A stretch of 49,974 nt of DNA from JBEKLJ01 sp050010255. GTDB taxonomy: Bacteria; Acidobacteriota; Terriglobia; Bryobacterales; Bryobacteraceae. Under the pieces are notes generated by a model. It was given only the letters and a program-made list of their open reading frames with translations, was not told the DNA's origin and did no database searches. The position numbers were made by a program, and so were the translations under genes. Below, piece after piece: positions 13,333 to 20,325 of this stretch. Location of the stretch: contig JBEKLJ010000002.1 in assembly GCA_050010255.1 (NCBI GenBank), forward strand, positions 1 through 49,974, in the 5' to 3' direction. Position 1 is the first letter of the stretch; every line of letters starts with the position of its first letter.

Positions 13333-14643
13333 ATGCAACGCGCGCGCAAGCACGACCAATCCGGGTTCGCGCTGCTAATGGTCCTGGCGATGGCGGCGAT
13401 CGTCGCCATCATGCTGTACCTCCAGATGCCGCGCGTGGTCTTCGAGGCGCAGCGCGCCAAGGAAGACCTCTTGATTCAGCGTGGCGAGCAGTACACGCGC
13501 GCCATTCGGCTTTACTTCCGCAAGTTCGGCCGGTATCCGCCGTCCCTGGAGGCCCTGGAGAACACCAACAACCTGCGGTTCCTGCGCCGGCGCTACCGGG
13601 ACCCGATGACCGGCAGCGACGAGTGGCGCATCATACACTTCGCCGGGGGCGGGTTCCCGGACTCGGTGACGCTGAGACCGCCGGCGCAGCCGGCCAAGGC
13701 GGGCGCGGGCGAGCCTGAGAGCGCGGCGGCCACCGCCACCGAAGAGGCTGGCTCGGAGCAGGCGCAGGCGCAGGTGCAGCCGCAGCCAAGGTGGCGGCTG
13801 GGCGCCAGCGACCACGTGCAGCGGGGCGCCGCTGAGGCGCCGCCCGAACCGGCGGTCGCCGACCAGGCCGACCGGCAGGGCGCAGAGCCCGCGAGCTACC
13901 CGCAGCCGCCGCCTTCTTCCGACGCCGAAGGCCAGGTTGCGGGTGCCCCTCCGCCGCCCCCTTCAAACGCCGAGGGCCAGGTTGCGGGTGCGCCTCCGCC
14001 GCCCCCGAGTTTCCAGCCCGCCGTTGAGGAACAACCCGAGGCCAGCCAGGCGCTGGCCGAGCCGCAGCCCGGCGTCGCACCGGAGGGCAACGCGCAGCCT
14101 GGCGCCCGGGAGGACCAGCGGCAGCCGCAGTCTCCACAGGTACCCAGCGTTCCTGGGCTGCCACTGCCCTACGGCCGGCCACCGGGCACGCTTGTCGGCG
14201 GCGTCACCATGCGAACCCAGCCCGGCGGCGGCATTAGCGTTCAGCCCGATACTGCGAACCCAGCTTCGGCGCCGCCGTTGCAGTCCTTTGCGGCCGGCTC
14301 GGGCCAAACCGTCACGCTGGGGTTGCAAGGTTCTCAGTCCGGCTCGCAGCAGACGGTCGATCCCCAGACGCTGATCGGCAGGATGCTCCGTGGGGAGCAG
14401 GGCGGGCAACCGGGGCTTGGGCGCGGGAACCTGAGCATCGGCGGCGGGATCGCCGGCGTGGCCAGCAAGTTCGAGGGTGCGGGCATCAAGGTTTACGGCG
14501 ACCGCACCAAGTACAACGAGTGGGAGTTCATCTACGACGTGCGGAAGGACCCCTCCACCGCACCCGGGCGCGGGGGGCCTCTCGGCCCTCCCACATCCCT
14601 GGGAGGGCAACCCGCGAGGTCCACCGGCAGCACGCCTCGTTAG
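13333..14643 (+). CDS. Pseudopilin-like protein with long Pro/Gln linker and conserved C-terminal domain
   Basis: The N-terminus has a prepilin-like leader (basic residues, then SG/FALLMVLAMAAIVAIMLYL) followed by a GspG-like stretch: YTRAIRLYFRKFGRYPPSLEALEN and a DPMTGSDEW loop (about residues 50-100). The residue at mature position 5 is Met rather than the Glu of most (pseudo)pilins, as in GspK-type tip pseudopilins. A disordered Pro/Ala/Gln/Glu-rich linker of about 220 residues follows, including two 15-residue repeats (13921-14010). It ends with a Gly-rich domain with GGGIAGVASKFEGAGIKVYG and NEWEFIYDVRKDP. Last gene of the operon, 3 bases after the previous stop. At 436 residues it is about three times the length of GspG. 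Confidence 0.75.
   Translation: MQRARKHDQSGFALLMVLAMAAIVAIMLYLQMPRVVFEAQRAKEDLLIQRGEQYTRAIRLYFRKFGRYPPSLEALENTNNLRFLRRRYRDPMTGSDEWRIIHFAGGGFPDSVTLRPPAQPAKAGAGEPESAAATATEEAGSEQAQAQVQPQPRWRLGASDHVQRGAAEAPPEPAVADQADRQGAEPASYPQPPPSSDAEGQVAGAPPPPPSNAEGQVAGAPPPPPSFQPAVEEQPEASQALAEPQPGVAPEGNAQPGAREDQRQPQSPQVPSVPGLPLPYGRPPGTLVGGVTMRTQPGGGISVQPDTANPASAPPLQSFAAGSGQTVTLGLQGSQSGSQQTVDPQTLIGRMLRGEQGGQPGLGRGNLSIGGGIAGVASKFEGAGIKVYGDRTKYNEWEFIYDVRKDPSTAPGRGGPLGPPTSLGGQPARSTGSTPR
13921..14010 (+). repeat. In-frame tandem repeat of 45 bp, two units
   Basis: Two consecutive 45-bp units encode DAEGQVAGAPPPPPS and NAEGQVAGAPPPPPS in the linker of the pseudopilin-like protein. They differ at only a few bases, which points to recent duplication and possible length variation among strains. 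Confidence 0.85.
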
Positions 14644-14661
14644 CGGGTGGGGCGCACCCGA

Positions 14662-15015
14662 TCAGGTGCGCCGCTCCCAGCGCCGGCGCTCGGCCTGCCG
14701 CACCTGGCCTTCCTCCATGCCGAAGTGGTGCGCAATCTCGTGCCAGATGGTCGCCCCGACAAGCTCCAGCAGGTGCCGCCGGTCGCGCGCCATGCGCTCG
14801 TGCGGGCCTTGGTAGATCGTGATGCGGTCGGGCATCGCGAAGCTCTCGCTGACGCTGCGGCGCGTGAGCGGCCGACCATGGTAAAGCCCCAGCAGGCCGG
14901 GTCGCGGCGGCTCGGCCTCCACGACGAAGACCACGTTCTTGACCCGCCGGCGGAAGCGCCACGGGACAATCGCCATGGCCTGCTCCACCAGTTTGTCGAA
15001 CTCCGCCGGGCTCAT
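14662..15015 (-). CDS. Small zincin-like metallopeptidase (PF06262 type)
   Basis: Protein of 117 residues carrying HEIAHHFGM (HExxH at 92-96) near the C-terminus. It matches the small cytosolic zincin-like family (DUF1025/PF06262), which keeps a reduced metalloprotease core; the substrates of that family are unknown. It is convergent with the secretion operon (18 bases between the stops). The ATG abuts the end of the palindromic repeat at 15015-15285, so its ribosome-binding region lies inside the repeat; only a weak GAGAAG is seen about 10 bases upstream. Confidence 0.85.
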   Translation of the reverse strand: MSPAEFDKLVEQAMAIVPWRFRRRVKNVVFVVEAEPPRPGLLGLYHGRPLTRRSVSESFAMPDRITIYQGPHERMARDRRHLLELVGATIWHEIAHHFGMEEGQVRQAERRRWERRT

Positions 15016-15285
15016 TAACCCGATCTTCTCACACGCCTTCGGCTACGGCTTGCGGGAGGCCGGCATCTTCTCAAGTTGCGCTCGGCCGGCGTCCTCACAA
15101 AAACCGGGGCCAGACTACCACTTTTCGCTGGCGCGAGTTCGTCGTCTTGAGCGAACTTGGAGCGCGAAAAGTGGTAGTCTGGCCCCGGTTTTTGTGTACG
15201 CCTGCGGGCTCACCCCGTCGCGCGCCTTGAATCTGCCGGCCTCGCGCGGCGCCTCGCTTCGAACGGTGTGAGAAGATCGGGTTAA
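15015..15285. repeat. Large palindromic repeat with another palindrome inserted
   Basis: The outer arms TTAACCCGATCTTCTCACAC (15015-15034) and its exact reverse complement (15266-15285) bound the element. Without the inner 100-bp palindrome it is about 170 bp. It shares an internal core with the intact copy at 42814-42998: TTGCGCTCGGCCGGCGTCCTC on the left, and TACGCCTGCGGGC and CGCGCGCCTTG on the right. The inner palindrome takes the place of the short GTACTGTTCAAGTAC hairpin at the centre of the intact copy. Confidence 0.85.
15096..15195. repeat. REP-like 100-bp palindrome, copy 2
   Basis: Near-perfect inverted repeat from CACAAAAACCGGGGCCAGAC to its complement ending TTTTTGTG, with a loop of about 35 bases. 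It is the second copy of the palindrome at 6785-6883 and is nested in the larger repeat at 15015-15285. No transposase is linked. Confidence 0.85.
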
Positions 15286-15540
15286 ACCTCAATTGTACGC
15301 CGGCAGGGCGGCTTCGCATCTTGTTGTGAATATTAATGTTCTAGTTAACGTCCTTGTATTCTGCATTATAAGTTCGCTTAGTGGACACTTGTACCACATA
15401 TATTAAGGTTCATACATTGACTGCGGGTATCGTAGTCATGTACCCCTGTTGTATTGGCCCCGCCCGGGGCACGTCGCGCGGCGTCAGGATCCGGGATGTC
15501 CCCGCGAGCGGCCATCGCGACCGGAGTCCCTGAGGCAACG

Positions 15541-15966
15541 ATGTTTTCAACGACGTGCGAATATGCCCTCCGTGCGCTGATCCGGCTGACGCGGCTGCCG
15601 AACGACACCTCCGTGCTCGGACGCCACCTGGCCTCGCAGGCGGGCATTCCCGTGAACTACCTGTCCAAGATCCTGCTGACGCTGCGCAACGCAGGCCTGC
15701 TGACGGCGGCGCGCGGCACCAGCGGGGGCTATCGCCTCCGGAAGCCGCCGGGGGAGATCCGGCTGATCGACATTGTCGAGTTGTTCGACGGCGCACGAGC
15801 CAGGCCGGCGTGCCTGCTGGGTGGCCAGGACTGCTCGGATCAGTATCCCTGTTCGGCCCACGCGGCTTGGAGGGACATCCGGACCGCCTATGTCGGCTTC
15901 CTGGAATCAACGACCCTGGCGGACATAGCCAAGCCTTCGGCCAGAGGCGCCTCAGCCGGCTGGTAA
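15541..15966 (+). CDS. Rrf2-family transcriptional regulator, probably Fe-S containing
   Basis: Winged-helix regulator of the IscR/NsrR/RsrR group. It has the usual FSTTCEYALRALIRL opening, LASQAGIPVNYLSKILLTLRNAGLL recognition region and GTSGGYRLRKP wing. Three cysteines follow in the pattern C-x6-C-x5-C (ACLLGGQDC, then PCSAH), which can hold an iron-sulphur cluster, so sensing of redox state, NO or Fe-S supply is plausible. ATG 15541 is chosen because the family N-terminus begins there; an open extension upstream to 15454 looks unlike protein. At 141 residues its length is normal. It stands alone, and its target is unknown. The upstream 250 bases are AT-richer than average, as expected for a promoter region. 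Confidence 0.88.
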   Translation: MFSTTCEYALRALIRLTRLPNDTSVLGRHLASQAGIPVNYLSKILLTLRNAGLLTAARGTSGGYRLRKPPGEIRLIDIVELFDGARARPACLLGGQDCSDQYPCSAHAAWRDIRTAYVGFLESTTLADIAKPSARGASAGW

Positions 15967-16093
15967 CCACACCGCTCCTCGCTGCCGCGGCGGGCAGGAA
16001 CGCCTCCTTTGGAGGTACGTCGTCGATGCGGGTGCGCGCGCGGCATTGAACTGACAGGCGCCCGGAAGAGCCCAACTTTTCATGGCAAAGTAC

Positions 16094-16122
16094 TTGACAG
16101 ACGTGAACTGCCGCCATATTCT
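16094..16122 (+). promoter_or_regulatory. Strong sigma70-type promoter, probably giving a leaderless transcript
   Basis: A perfect -35 TTGACA (16094-16099) and a -10 TATTCT (16117-16122) are separated by 17 bases. The expected start of transcription, about 7 bases beyond the -10, falls on the A of ATG 16129. There is no room for a ribosome site, so the mRNA would be leaderless. Confidence 0.7.
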
Positions 16123-16128
16123 GGGTCT

Positions 16129-16743
16129 ATGCCGCCGGTTCTCCCGCTGCCCACCCCGTCCGCCGAGCCCGCCGAGCTGCACGCCCGCGCCATGGACAAC
16201 CTGCGCTTCATTCGTCAGACCATGGAAAGCGCGACCGCCTTCACGGCGGTCTCCGGTTGGGGCGTGGTGGTGGTCGGCCTGACGGCGCTGGCGGCTGCCC
16301 TGCTGGCGCACCGGCAGGCGACCGCCGGCGCGTGGATGGCGGTCTGGCTGGGCGAGGCGGCGCTCGCTTTCGCCGTGGCCGGAGGGGCCACGCTGCGTAA
16401 GGCGCGCACTTCCAAGCAGCCCTTGTTCTCCATGCCGGGCAAGCGTTTCGCGCTGAGCTTCTCTCCGCCCATGCTCATGGGCGCGCTGCTCACCGGGGTT
16501 ATGTACCGTGCCGGTTGGTATGACGCCATCCCGGGCATGTGGCTGCTGGTTTACGGGACAGGCATCGTAACCGGCGGGGCATTTTCGGTGCGCGTGGTGC
16601 CGGTGATGGGGCTGTGCTTCATGCTCGAAGGCGCGCTGGTCCTGTTCCTGCCGTTCGCCTGGCGCGACTGGCTGATGGCGGCGGGCTTCGGCGGGCTGCA
16701 CATGGTATTCGGGTTCATCATTGCCAGGAGGTACGGTGGGTAG
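16129..16743 (+). CDS. Six-helix membrane protein of unknown function
   Basis: Protein of 204 residues with a soluble N-terminus (MDNLRFIRQTMESATAF near residue 22) and about six hydrophobic helices, so an inner-membrane location is expected. No catalytic motif is visible. The next gene, a winged-helix regulator, overlaps its stop by 8 nt; pairs like this suggest that the membrane protein and regulator work together, possibly in signal relay. ATG 16129 is the position predicted from the promoter. An open frame extends upstream to 16009, but that part overlaps the promoter and is unlikely to be translated. Confidence 0.7.
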   Translation: MPPVLPLPTPSAEPAELHARAMDNLRFIRQTMESATAFTAVSGWGVVVVGLTALAAALLAHRQATAGAWMAVWLGEAALAFAVAGGATLRKARTSKQPLFSMPGKRFALSFSPPMLMGALLTGVMYRAGWYDAIPGMWLLVYGTGIVTGGAFSVRVVPVMGLCFMLEGALVLFLPFAWRDWLMAAGFGGLHMVFGFIIARRYGG

Positions 16744-17125
16744 ATCAAGTGCACTGCGGCAATCCTCCGCCCGCAAGAGAGACGCGGACGCGGGCGAGCT
16801 CCGCCCGGTGGCGGGGCGAGGCGGCGGCGGCGCACCCGCCCTCGACCGCGTAATCCACGAGCGGATGCGCCTGGGCATCGTCAGCGCCCTGGCGGTCAAT
16901 GACAAGCTCAGTTTCAACGACCTAAAGAAAGTGTTGAACACTACCGATGGCAACCTCAGCGTGCATGCGCGCAAGCTGGAGGCCGCCGGCTACCTGGGGT
17001 GCACGAAGTACTTCGAGGGACGGCTGCCGAAGACCGAGTATCGGCTGACGGCGGAAGGCCGGCGCGCCTTGGAGCGTTACCTGGACCACATGGAGGCGCT
17101 GATCCGCGCCACGCGCGAGCGCTGA
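16736..17125 (+). CDS. Winged-helix DNA-binding regulator (HTH_34/MarR-like)
   Basis: Small regulator of 129 residues with a basic, Arg/Gly-rich N-terminal tail (about 30 residues) and one winged-helix domain: RMRLGIVSALAVNDKLSFNDLKKVLNTTDGNLSVHARKLEAAGYL, then a wing with KTEYRLTAEGRRALERYLDHMEAL. This matches the winged-helix group PF13601. The GTG start at 16736 is preceded by AGGAGG and overlaps the end of the membrane-protein gene, so the two are translationally coupled. It may regulate its own operon. Confidence 0.82.
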   Translation: MGRSSALRQSSARKRDADAGELRPVAGRGGGGAPALDRVIHERMRLGIVSALAVNDKLSFNDLKKVLNTTDGNLSVHARKLEAAGYLGCTKYFEGRLPKTEYRLTAEGRRALERYLDHMEALIRATRER

Positions 17126-17148
17126 GTGGCACGGACCTTTTTTTACCT

Positions 17149-17901
17149 ATGAACTTTTCTATGAAAAGTAATTTGCGCGGCGACATCCCCCCGGCCGCCG
17201 CCGGCCTCCACGTCGCCATCATCATGGACGGCAACGGCCGCTGGGCCACCGCGCGCGGCCTGCCCCGCATTGCCGGCCACCGCCGCGGCGCGCTAGCCGT
17301 CCGCCGCACCGTCGAAGCCGCGCCCAAGCTCGGCATCTCCACCCTGACACTCTACGCTTTCTCCTCGGACAACTGGCGCCGCCCGCCGGAGGAAGTCTCG
17401 GCGCTCATGCGCCTCTTCCTCGACTACCTGCGGAAGGAGGCCGCCGAGTGCGTCACGAACGGCATCCGCGTGAGCGTCCTCGGCCGCCGCGACCGGCTGC
17501 CCCGCGCCCTGCGCGCGGCCATCGCGGCCACGCAGGCGGCGACGGCGCGAGGCCGTGCCCTGGACCTGCGCATCGCCGTCGATTACTCGGCGCGCGACTC
17601 GATCCTCGGCGCCTCGCGCCGCTGGCGCCGGAAGGGCGAACCCACCCGCGAGCAGTTCGCCCGGCTGCTGGCCGAAGCCAACCATGCCCCCGGCCCGGCA
17701 CCGGACGTCGACCTGCTGATCCGCACCGGAGGCGAGCAGCGGCTGAGCGACTTTTTCCTCTGGGAGTCGGCCTACGCCGAGCTGCACTTCACGCCGCGAA
17801 TGTGGCCCGACTTCGGCGCGGCGGACCTCGAGACCGCCCTGCGCGCGTTCCAGGCCCGCGAGCGGCGCTTCGGAGCGCTCCCGCAGGCTGCCGCCGGCTA
17901 A
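17149..17901 (+). CDS. uppS: Isoprenyl transferase / undecaprenyl diphosphate synthase
   Basis: Cis-prenyltransferase that builds the C55 lipid carrier for peptidoglycan and other glycans from farnesyl and isopentenyl diphosphates, in the cytosol at the membrane. All signature blocks are present: IIMDGNGRWA with catalytic Asp 27, GHRRGALAVRR, TLYAFSSDNWRRP and RTGGEQRLSDFFLWESAYAEL, then a RERRFG end. At 250 residues it is normal. ATG 17149 or 17161 may be the start; neither has a strong ribosome site. It lies 23 bases after the winged-helix gene and is convergent with the DedA-family gene. Confidence 0.93.
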   Translation: MNFSMKSNLRGDIPPAAAGLHVAIIMDGNGRWATARGLPRIAGHRRGALAVRRTVEAAPKLGISTLTLYAFSSDNWRRPPEEVSALMRLFLDYLRKEAAECVTNGIRVSVLGRRDRLPRALRAAIAATQAATARGRALDLRIAVDYSARDSILGASRRWRRKGEPTREQFARLLAEANHAPGPAPDVDLLIRTGGEQRLSDFFLWESAYAELHFTPRMWPDFGAADLETALRAFQARERRFGALPQAAAG

Positions 17902-17917
17902 GCCGCCGGCCGGCGCG

Positions 17918-18529
17918 TCACAGCGCCTCTGCCGCCGCCCGGCGCCGGTCCTTCCACTTCACGAGCAGGTAGAGGACCAGGAACAGTCCCACGGAAATCG
18001 CCAGCAGCGGGAAGCGGTGCTGGCTGAGATAGTGCAGCGGCTGCCTTCCCATCTGCGCGCCCAGGTAGGCCAGGGCGAAGTAGCGCACGGTACGCGCGAA
18101 CACAAGGATCAGCACGAAGTGCGAGCGTTTCATACCGAGCGCGCCGGCGGAAAGCACGAAAATCTTCACCGGCAGCGGGATCGGTATCAGCGTGGGGATG
18201 AGGAGGGTCAACCCGCCGTAGTGCTGGAACCACCGGCGGAACTTCCGCTGCCGGGGCGTCTGCGCCTTCTTGTCCAGGTAGGCCTCGCCGCCCTTGCGGC
18301 CCAGGTAGAACAGGAACAGGCTGCCGATGAGGGAGCCGACGACCGCCAGCCCGGCGGCCAAGTAGCCGGTGGTGGCGTCCAGGGCCGCCATCGTCACCAG
18401 CAGCACATCCACGCCCTCCGGCGCGGGCAGGCCGCCCGAGTCGATGATGGAGAAGACGAAGGCGCCCCACGGCCCCCAGGCCAGCAGCGTCTGCCCGGCC
18501 GCGTGAAAGAAAGCTCGGAAGGCGCTCAA
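17918..18529 (-). CDS. DedA-family membrane protein (VTT/SNARE-associated domain)
   Basis: Inner-membrane protein of the DedA superfamily; studied members flip undecaprenyl phosphate or other lipids. The core VTT pattern is visible: IDSGGLPAPEGVD, FLFYLGRKGG, QHYGGLTLLIPTLIPIPLPVKIFVLSAGALGM and ARTVRYFALAYLGAQMG, with about five hydrophobic segments. No ATG or GTG fits the N-terminus. A TTG at 18529-18527 overlaps the stop of the preceding FAH-family gene (TTGA), so coupled initiation at TTG is likely (203 residues). It is last in the minus-strand hslVU operon and only 16 bases from convergent uppS, whose product makes the lipid that DedA proteins may handle. Confidence 0.85.
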   Translation of the reverse strand: MSAFRAFFHAAGQTLLAWGPWGAFVFSIIDSGGLPAPEGVDVLLVTMAALDATTGYLAAGLAVVGSLIGSLFLFYLGRKGGEAYLDKKAQTPRQRKFRRWFQHYGGLTLLIPTLIPIPLPVKIFVLSAGALGMKRSHFVLILVFARTVRYFALAYLGAQMGRQPLHYLSQHRFPLLAISVGLFLVLYLLVKWKDRRRAAAEAL

Positions 18530-19317
18530 GGCTTCACGACCGGGTTCTCGAGAGCGCCCACGCCCTCGATCACAATGCGCACCACCGAGCCGGGCCGCAG
18601 CGGGCTGATGCCCGAGGGCGTGCCGGTGGCGATCAGGTCGCCCGGCTCGAGCGTCATCACCGCGGTGATGAACTCGATCAGCTCGGCGACGCCGTAGATC
18701 ATGTCGCGCACCGGGGCTTCCTGCTTCTTCTCCCCATCCACGAAGGCGCGCACCCACAGATCGTCGAAGCTCACCTCGTCCCGCGGCACGATCCACGGCC
18801 CGACCGGGCAGAAGGTGTCAAAGCCCTTGGCGCGGGTCCACTGCTCGTCTTTCCGCTGGAGGTCGCGCGCGGTGACGTCGTTGACGCAGGTGTAGCCGCA
18901 GACGTACTCCAGGGCGCGGGCGCGCGGTACGTGGCGGGCGCGGCGGCCAATGACCACCCCCAGCTCGGCCTCGTGGTCGACCCGTTCCGAGATGGCCGGA
19001 TAGACGATCGGGTCGCCGTGGGCGGCCAGCGACGAGGGCGGCTTCAGGAAGATCAGCGGCTCGCTCGGGACCGCGTTGCCCAGCTCGGCCGCGTGTGCCC
19101 GGTAGTTCCTGCCGATGCAGACGATTTTAGTGGGCCAGCACGGAGGCAGCAGCCGGACTCCGGCCAGCGGGTGCGCCGCGCCGCGCCCGTCCGAGAACAG
19201 CGAGGCGGTCTCGTGGACCGTCTCGCCGTCGAGCAGGCCGTACTTCACCTCCGGCCAGCCGTCCGGCGCCGTGGGCTCGATGTTCCGCACCAGCGAAAAA
19301 CGAACTCTCCTAGGCAT
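18526..19317 (-). CDS. Fumarylacetoacetate hydrolase family protein
   Basis: Metal-dependent enzyme of the FAH superfamily, which includes acylpyruvate hydrolases, oxaloacetate tautomerases and HHDD isomerases. Visible motifs are KIVCIGRNYRAHAAELGN, FLKPPSSLAAHGDPIVYP, the metal ligands in HEAELGVVIGR (ExE), GYTCVNDVTARDLQ with its Asp, and TGTPSGISPLRPG. At 263 residues it has the full core. The exact substrate cannot be read from the sequence. It lies 32 bases after the FN3-lipoprotein gene and overlaps the DedA gene by 4 nt, within the hslVU operon. Confidence 0.88.
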   Translation of the reverse strand: MPRRVRFSLVRNIEPTAPDGWPEVKYGLLDGETVHETASLFSDGRGAAHPLAGVRLLPPCWPTKIVCIGRNYRAHAAELGNAVPSEPLIFLKPPSSLAAHGDPIVYPAISERVDHEAELGVVIGRRARHVPRARALEYVCGYTCVNDVTARDLQRKDEQWTRAKGFDTFCPVGPWIVPRDEVSFDDLWVRAFVDGEKKQEAPVRDMIYGVAELIEFITAVMTLEPGDLIATGTPSGISPLRPGSVVRIVIEGVGALENPVVKP

Positions 19318-19349
19318 GACCGTACGATCTCCGCCTCTGGGCGGCCACT

Positions 19350-20324
19350 CTATGGCGCGGTCGCCTCCACCGGCGCCGAGCGCGCGCTTTCGTTGCCTTT
19401 CTGATCCACCGCCGTGACTTCGTAACGGTACCGCTTCCCGCTCTGGACGGCGCTGTCGCTGTAAGCGGGCGTCGTCGCCAGCTCGCCCAGCCTGGCCGGC
19501 GGCTGGCCGTCCGCCGAGCGGTACACATAGTATCCTCGCAGGTCCGGCTCCGGATCCGGCTCCCAGTTCAGGAGGATGGCTCCGACGCCGGCAACGGCGG
19601 AAAGCCCGCTGGGCACGGCGGGCGCGAACGTGTCCTGGGGCGTGATCTCGACCGGCTGCGACATCTCGCTCTGCGCCTCGCCGTCGCCCGAGGGGACGAA
19701 CGCCTGCACGGTGTAGACGTAGGTGGCGTCATAGCGGGCCTGCAAGTCGGTGTACTCGGGCGTTCCGACCGTCCCGGCCAACTGCGATTTTTGCTCGCCG
19801 GGCGCGCGCCTGTAAATCCGGTATTGGGCGCCCTGTGGTCCGTTCCAGCGCAGCCGGACGCCGTCCGGCGCGGCCTGCGCATCCGGCGCCGGCCGCTCCA
19901 GCGGCGGGAGCACCTTGAGCCGCGCGGCGTTCGACCATTCGCCGAAGCGGCCCTTGGGGGCTTGGGCCCGCGCGCGAATCACGATTTGCTGTCCCACCCA
20001 CTCCCGCGCGGGAATCTCCAGGTGGATGGGACCCGGTTTCGCGGCCCCGGTCTCCAGGCGCCGTGCCGAGGCCTCCCAGTTCGGGCCTTCCGGGCCCGCG
20101 CGGAGATCGATCGAGCGCAGCCGCTTCAGACCTACGCCATCGGTGGTGGCCGCGGGCGGCGTGAAATCGATGATGAGCTTGTCGCCGCGCTCGCCTGCGC
20201 TGAGGTCCGCGATACGCTCGGGGATGTTGAGCGAAGGCGGATGCGGGTCGCCGACGTAGCCGCACCCGCACAGGAAAGCGGCCACGGGGAGCAGCAGGAA
20301 CGGCACGGAGCGGTGCGGGGGCAT
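19350..20324 (-). CDS. Lipoprotein with fibronectin type III domains
   Basis: Signal peptide with a lipobox-like LCGC (lipid-carrying Cys at about residue 22), followed by three beta-sandwich modules. The second (about 140-225) and third (about 235-320) read as fibronectin type III domains: VRLRWNGPQGAQYRIYRRAPG, TYVYTVQAFVP, ILLNWEPDPEPDLRGYYVYRSADG and RYRYEVTAVDQKGNESARS. Probably anchored in the outer or inner membrane and exposed to the periplasm or surface; the binding partner is unknown. It starts one base beyond the hslU stop, so it is cotranscribed with the protease genes. Confidence 0.82.
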   Translation of the reverse strand: MPPHRSVPFLLLPVAAFLCGCGYVGDPHPPSLNIPERIADLSAGERGDKLIIDFTPPAATTDGVGLKRLRSIDLRAGPEGPNWEASARRLETGAAKPGPIHLEIPAREWVGQQIVIRARAQAPKGRFGEWSNAARLKVLPPLERPAPDAQAAPDGVRLRWNGPQGAQYRIYRRAPGEQKSQLAGTVGTPEYTDLQARYDATYVYTVQAFVPSGDGEAQSEMSQPVEITPQDTFAPAVPSGLSAVAGVGAILLNWEPDPEPDLRGYYVYRSADGQPPARLGELATTPAYSDSAVQSGKRYRYEVTAVDQKGNESARSAPVEATAP

Positions 20325-20325
20325 C

